Source of the DNA: an uncultured Propionibacteriaceae bacterium
GTDB lineage: Bacteria > Actinomycetota > Actinomycetes > Propionibacteriales > Propionibacteriaceae
DNA length: 13,520 nucleotides
NCBI GenBank assembly: GCA_936924635.1
Contig: CAKZHP010000031.1
Coordinates: 1 to 13,520, forward strand
Direction: 5' to 3'
Below the pieces are notes generated by a model that saw nothing but the letters and a program-made list of their open reading frames with translations, made no database searches and was not told where the DNA came from. Shown here one piece after another: positions 13,146 through 13,520 of the stretch; position 1 is the stretch's first letter, and every line of letters begins with the position of its first letter. A program made the translations under genes and the position numbers.

Positions 13146-13219
13146 GCCCCTATAGCTCAGCTGGTTAGAGCAGCGTCCTTTTAAGTCGCGGGTCCTGGGT
13201 TCGAGCCCCAGTGGGGGTA
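13146..13219 (+). tRNA. tRNA-Lys (anticodon UUU)
   Basis: Acceptor GCCCCTA pairs with TGGGGGT (G-U at the first pair and one more G-U), D-arm GCTC/GAGC, loop CTTTTAA with anticodon at 13180-13182, T-arm CTGGGTTCGAGCCCCAG, discriminator A. CCA is not encoded. The anticodon stem GCGTC/GTCGC has one T-T mismatch. Confidence 0.9.
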
Positions 13220-13300
13220 CTCCGACTGATGCGCTTGCGGATGCGGGCGCGGCCTCCGGGACAGAACCGAGGCACCGGGTCAGGCGCGACTGCGCGCACC

Positions 13301-13361
13301 CAGAAGCACCCACCGGCACGCATGGCCATATCTGCGAGTGCGTGCCGCTGGGGCGTTCGAA
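13301..13361. repeat. Palindromic repeat, copy 3 (diverged)
   Basis: Shares AGAAGCACCCA, the centre with ATAT, GTGCGTGC and the GGGGCGTT end with copies 1 and 2, with substitutions and one gap. Because the element is palindromic, either orientation aligns. It abuts the stop codon of the minus-strand frame at 13362. Confidence 0.75.
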
Positions 13362-13520
13362 TCAGCCTCGGCGGCGGCTGGCGCTGAAGTCGGCTGCCGT
13401 GCGCGAAGGACCGGAAGCACGGCCCGTGCGCCCGCGGCCCGCACCCTCACGCGTCGATGCGGAGCGAGCCTGGCCGTCGCGAGCGGTGCCGGCAGCGCCA
13501 GACCCGCCTGAGTGGCCAGC
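13362..13520 (-). CDS. Possible C-terminal tail of a minus-strand gene entering from the right
   Basis: A frame open to the window edge encodes about 52 residues rich in G, S, R and A and ends D-F-S-A-S-R-R-R-G then TGA at 13362-13364. Basic low-complexity tails of this type close many actinobacterial RNA helicases and similar RNA-binding proteins, but the family cannot be read from the tail. Immediate downstream placement of a palindromic repeat supports a real gene end. Confidence 0.35.
   Translation of the reverse strand, partial: AGHSGGSGAAGTARDGQARSASTREGAGRGRTGRASGPSRTAADFSASRRRG

Overview
The window is high-GC chromosomal DNA of an actinomycete. The evidence is GC-rich third codon positions, GTG starts, several apparently leaderless genes, a purF-purM-DUF3073 block and an actinobacterial-type short fructosamine kinase. 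Propionibacteriales (Nocardioides-like) is my best guess, but that is inference from gene style, not a search result. Most of the window reads as ordinary housekeeping DNA. I see no prophage, integrase, transposase or CRISPR array.

Layout. 1-1042 (minus): two tandem genes for proline-rich membrane proteins with a shared N-terminal motif. The complete one carries an apparent one-base frameshift; the other runs off the window edge. 1157-2742 (plus): an M20-family dipeptidase, then a small one-TM protein whose ATG overlaps its stop codon. 2738-2987: two copies of a 62-bp palindromic repeat; a third copy lies at 13301-13361. 3042-5948 (plus): purF, purM (GTGA overlap) and a small helical, possibly ferritin-like protein, ending in a strong hairpin. 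6147-7441 (plus): DUF3073 and an alpha/beta hydrolase. 7443-8201 (minus): fructosamine kinase family protein, with tRNA-Glu upstream. 8475-8921 (plus): DUF4304-like protein. 9035-9196: tRNA-Asp and tRNA-Phe. 9547-10893 (minus): secreted protein with four SH3b repeats and a C-terminal peptidase-like domain. 11109-11462 (plus): minimal zincin metallopeptidase. 11646-11831: short-chain dehydrogenase (SDR) remnant with frameshifts. 11939-12598 (minus): membrane-anchored protein resembling the GroEL apical domain. 12649-13119 (plus): GNAT acetyltransferase. 13146-13219: tRNA-Lys. 13362-13520 (minus): possible C-terminal tail of a gene entering from the right.

How the genes work together. PurF and PurM catalyse steps 1 and 5 of de novo purine synthesis and are translationally coupled. 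The other genes are mainly single transcription units. Six of them have a TANNNT -10 element ending 6 or 7 nt before the start codon, which predicts leaderless mRNAs and was used to choose starts.

Best candidates for something undescribed: the membrane-tethered GroEL-apical-like protein (11939-12598), the palindromic repeat family (2738, 2926, 13301), and the tandem proline-rich membrane proteins at the left edge.
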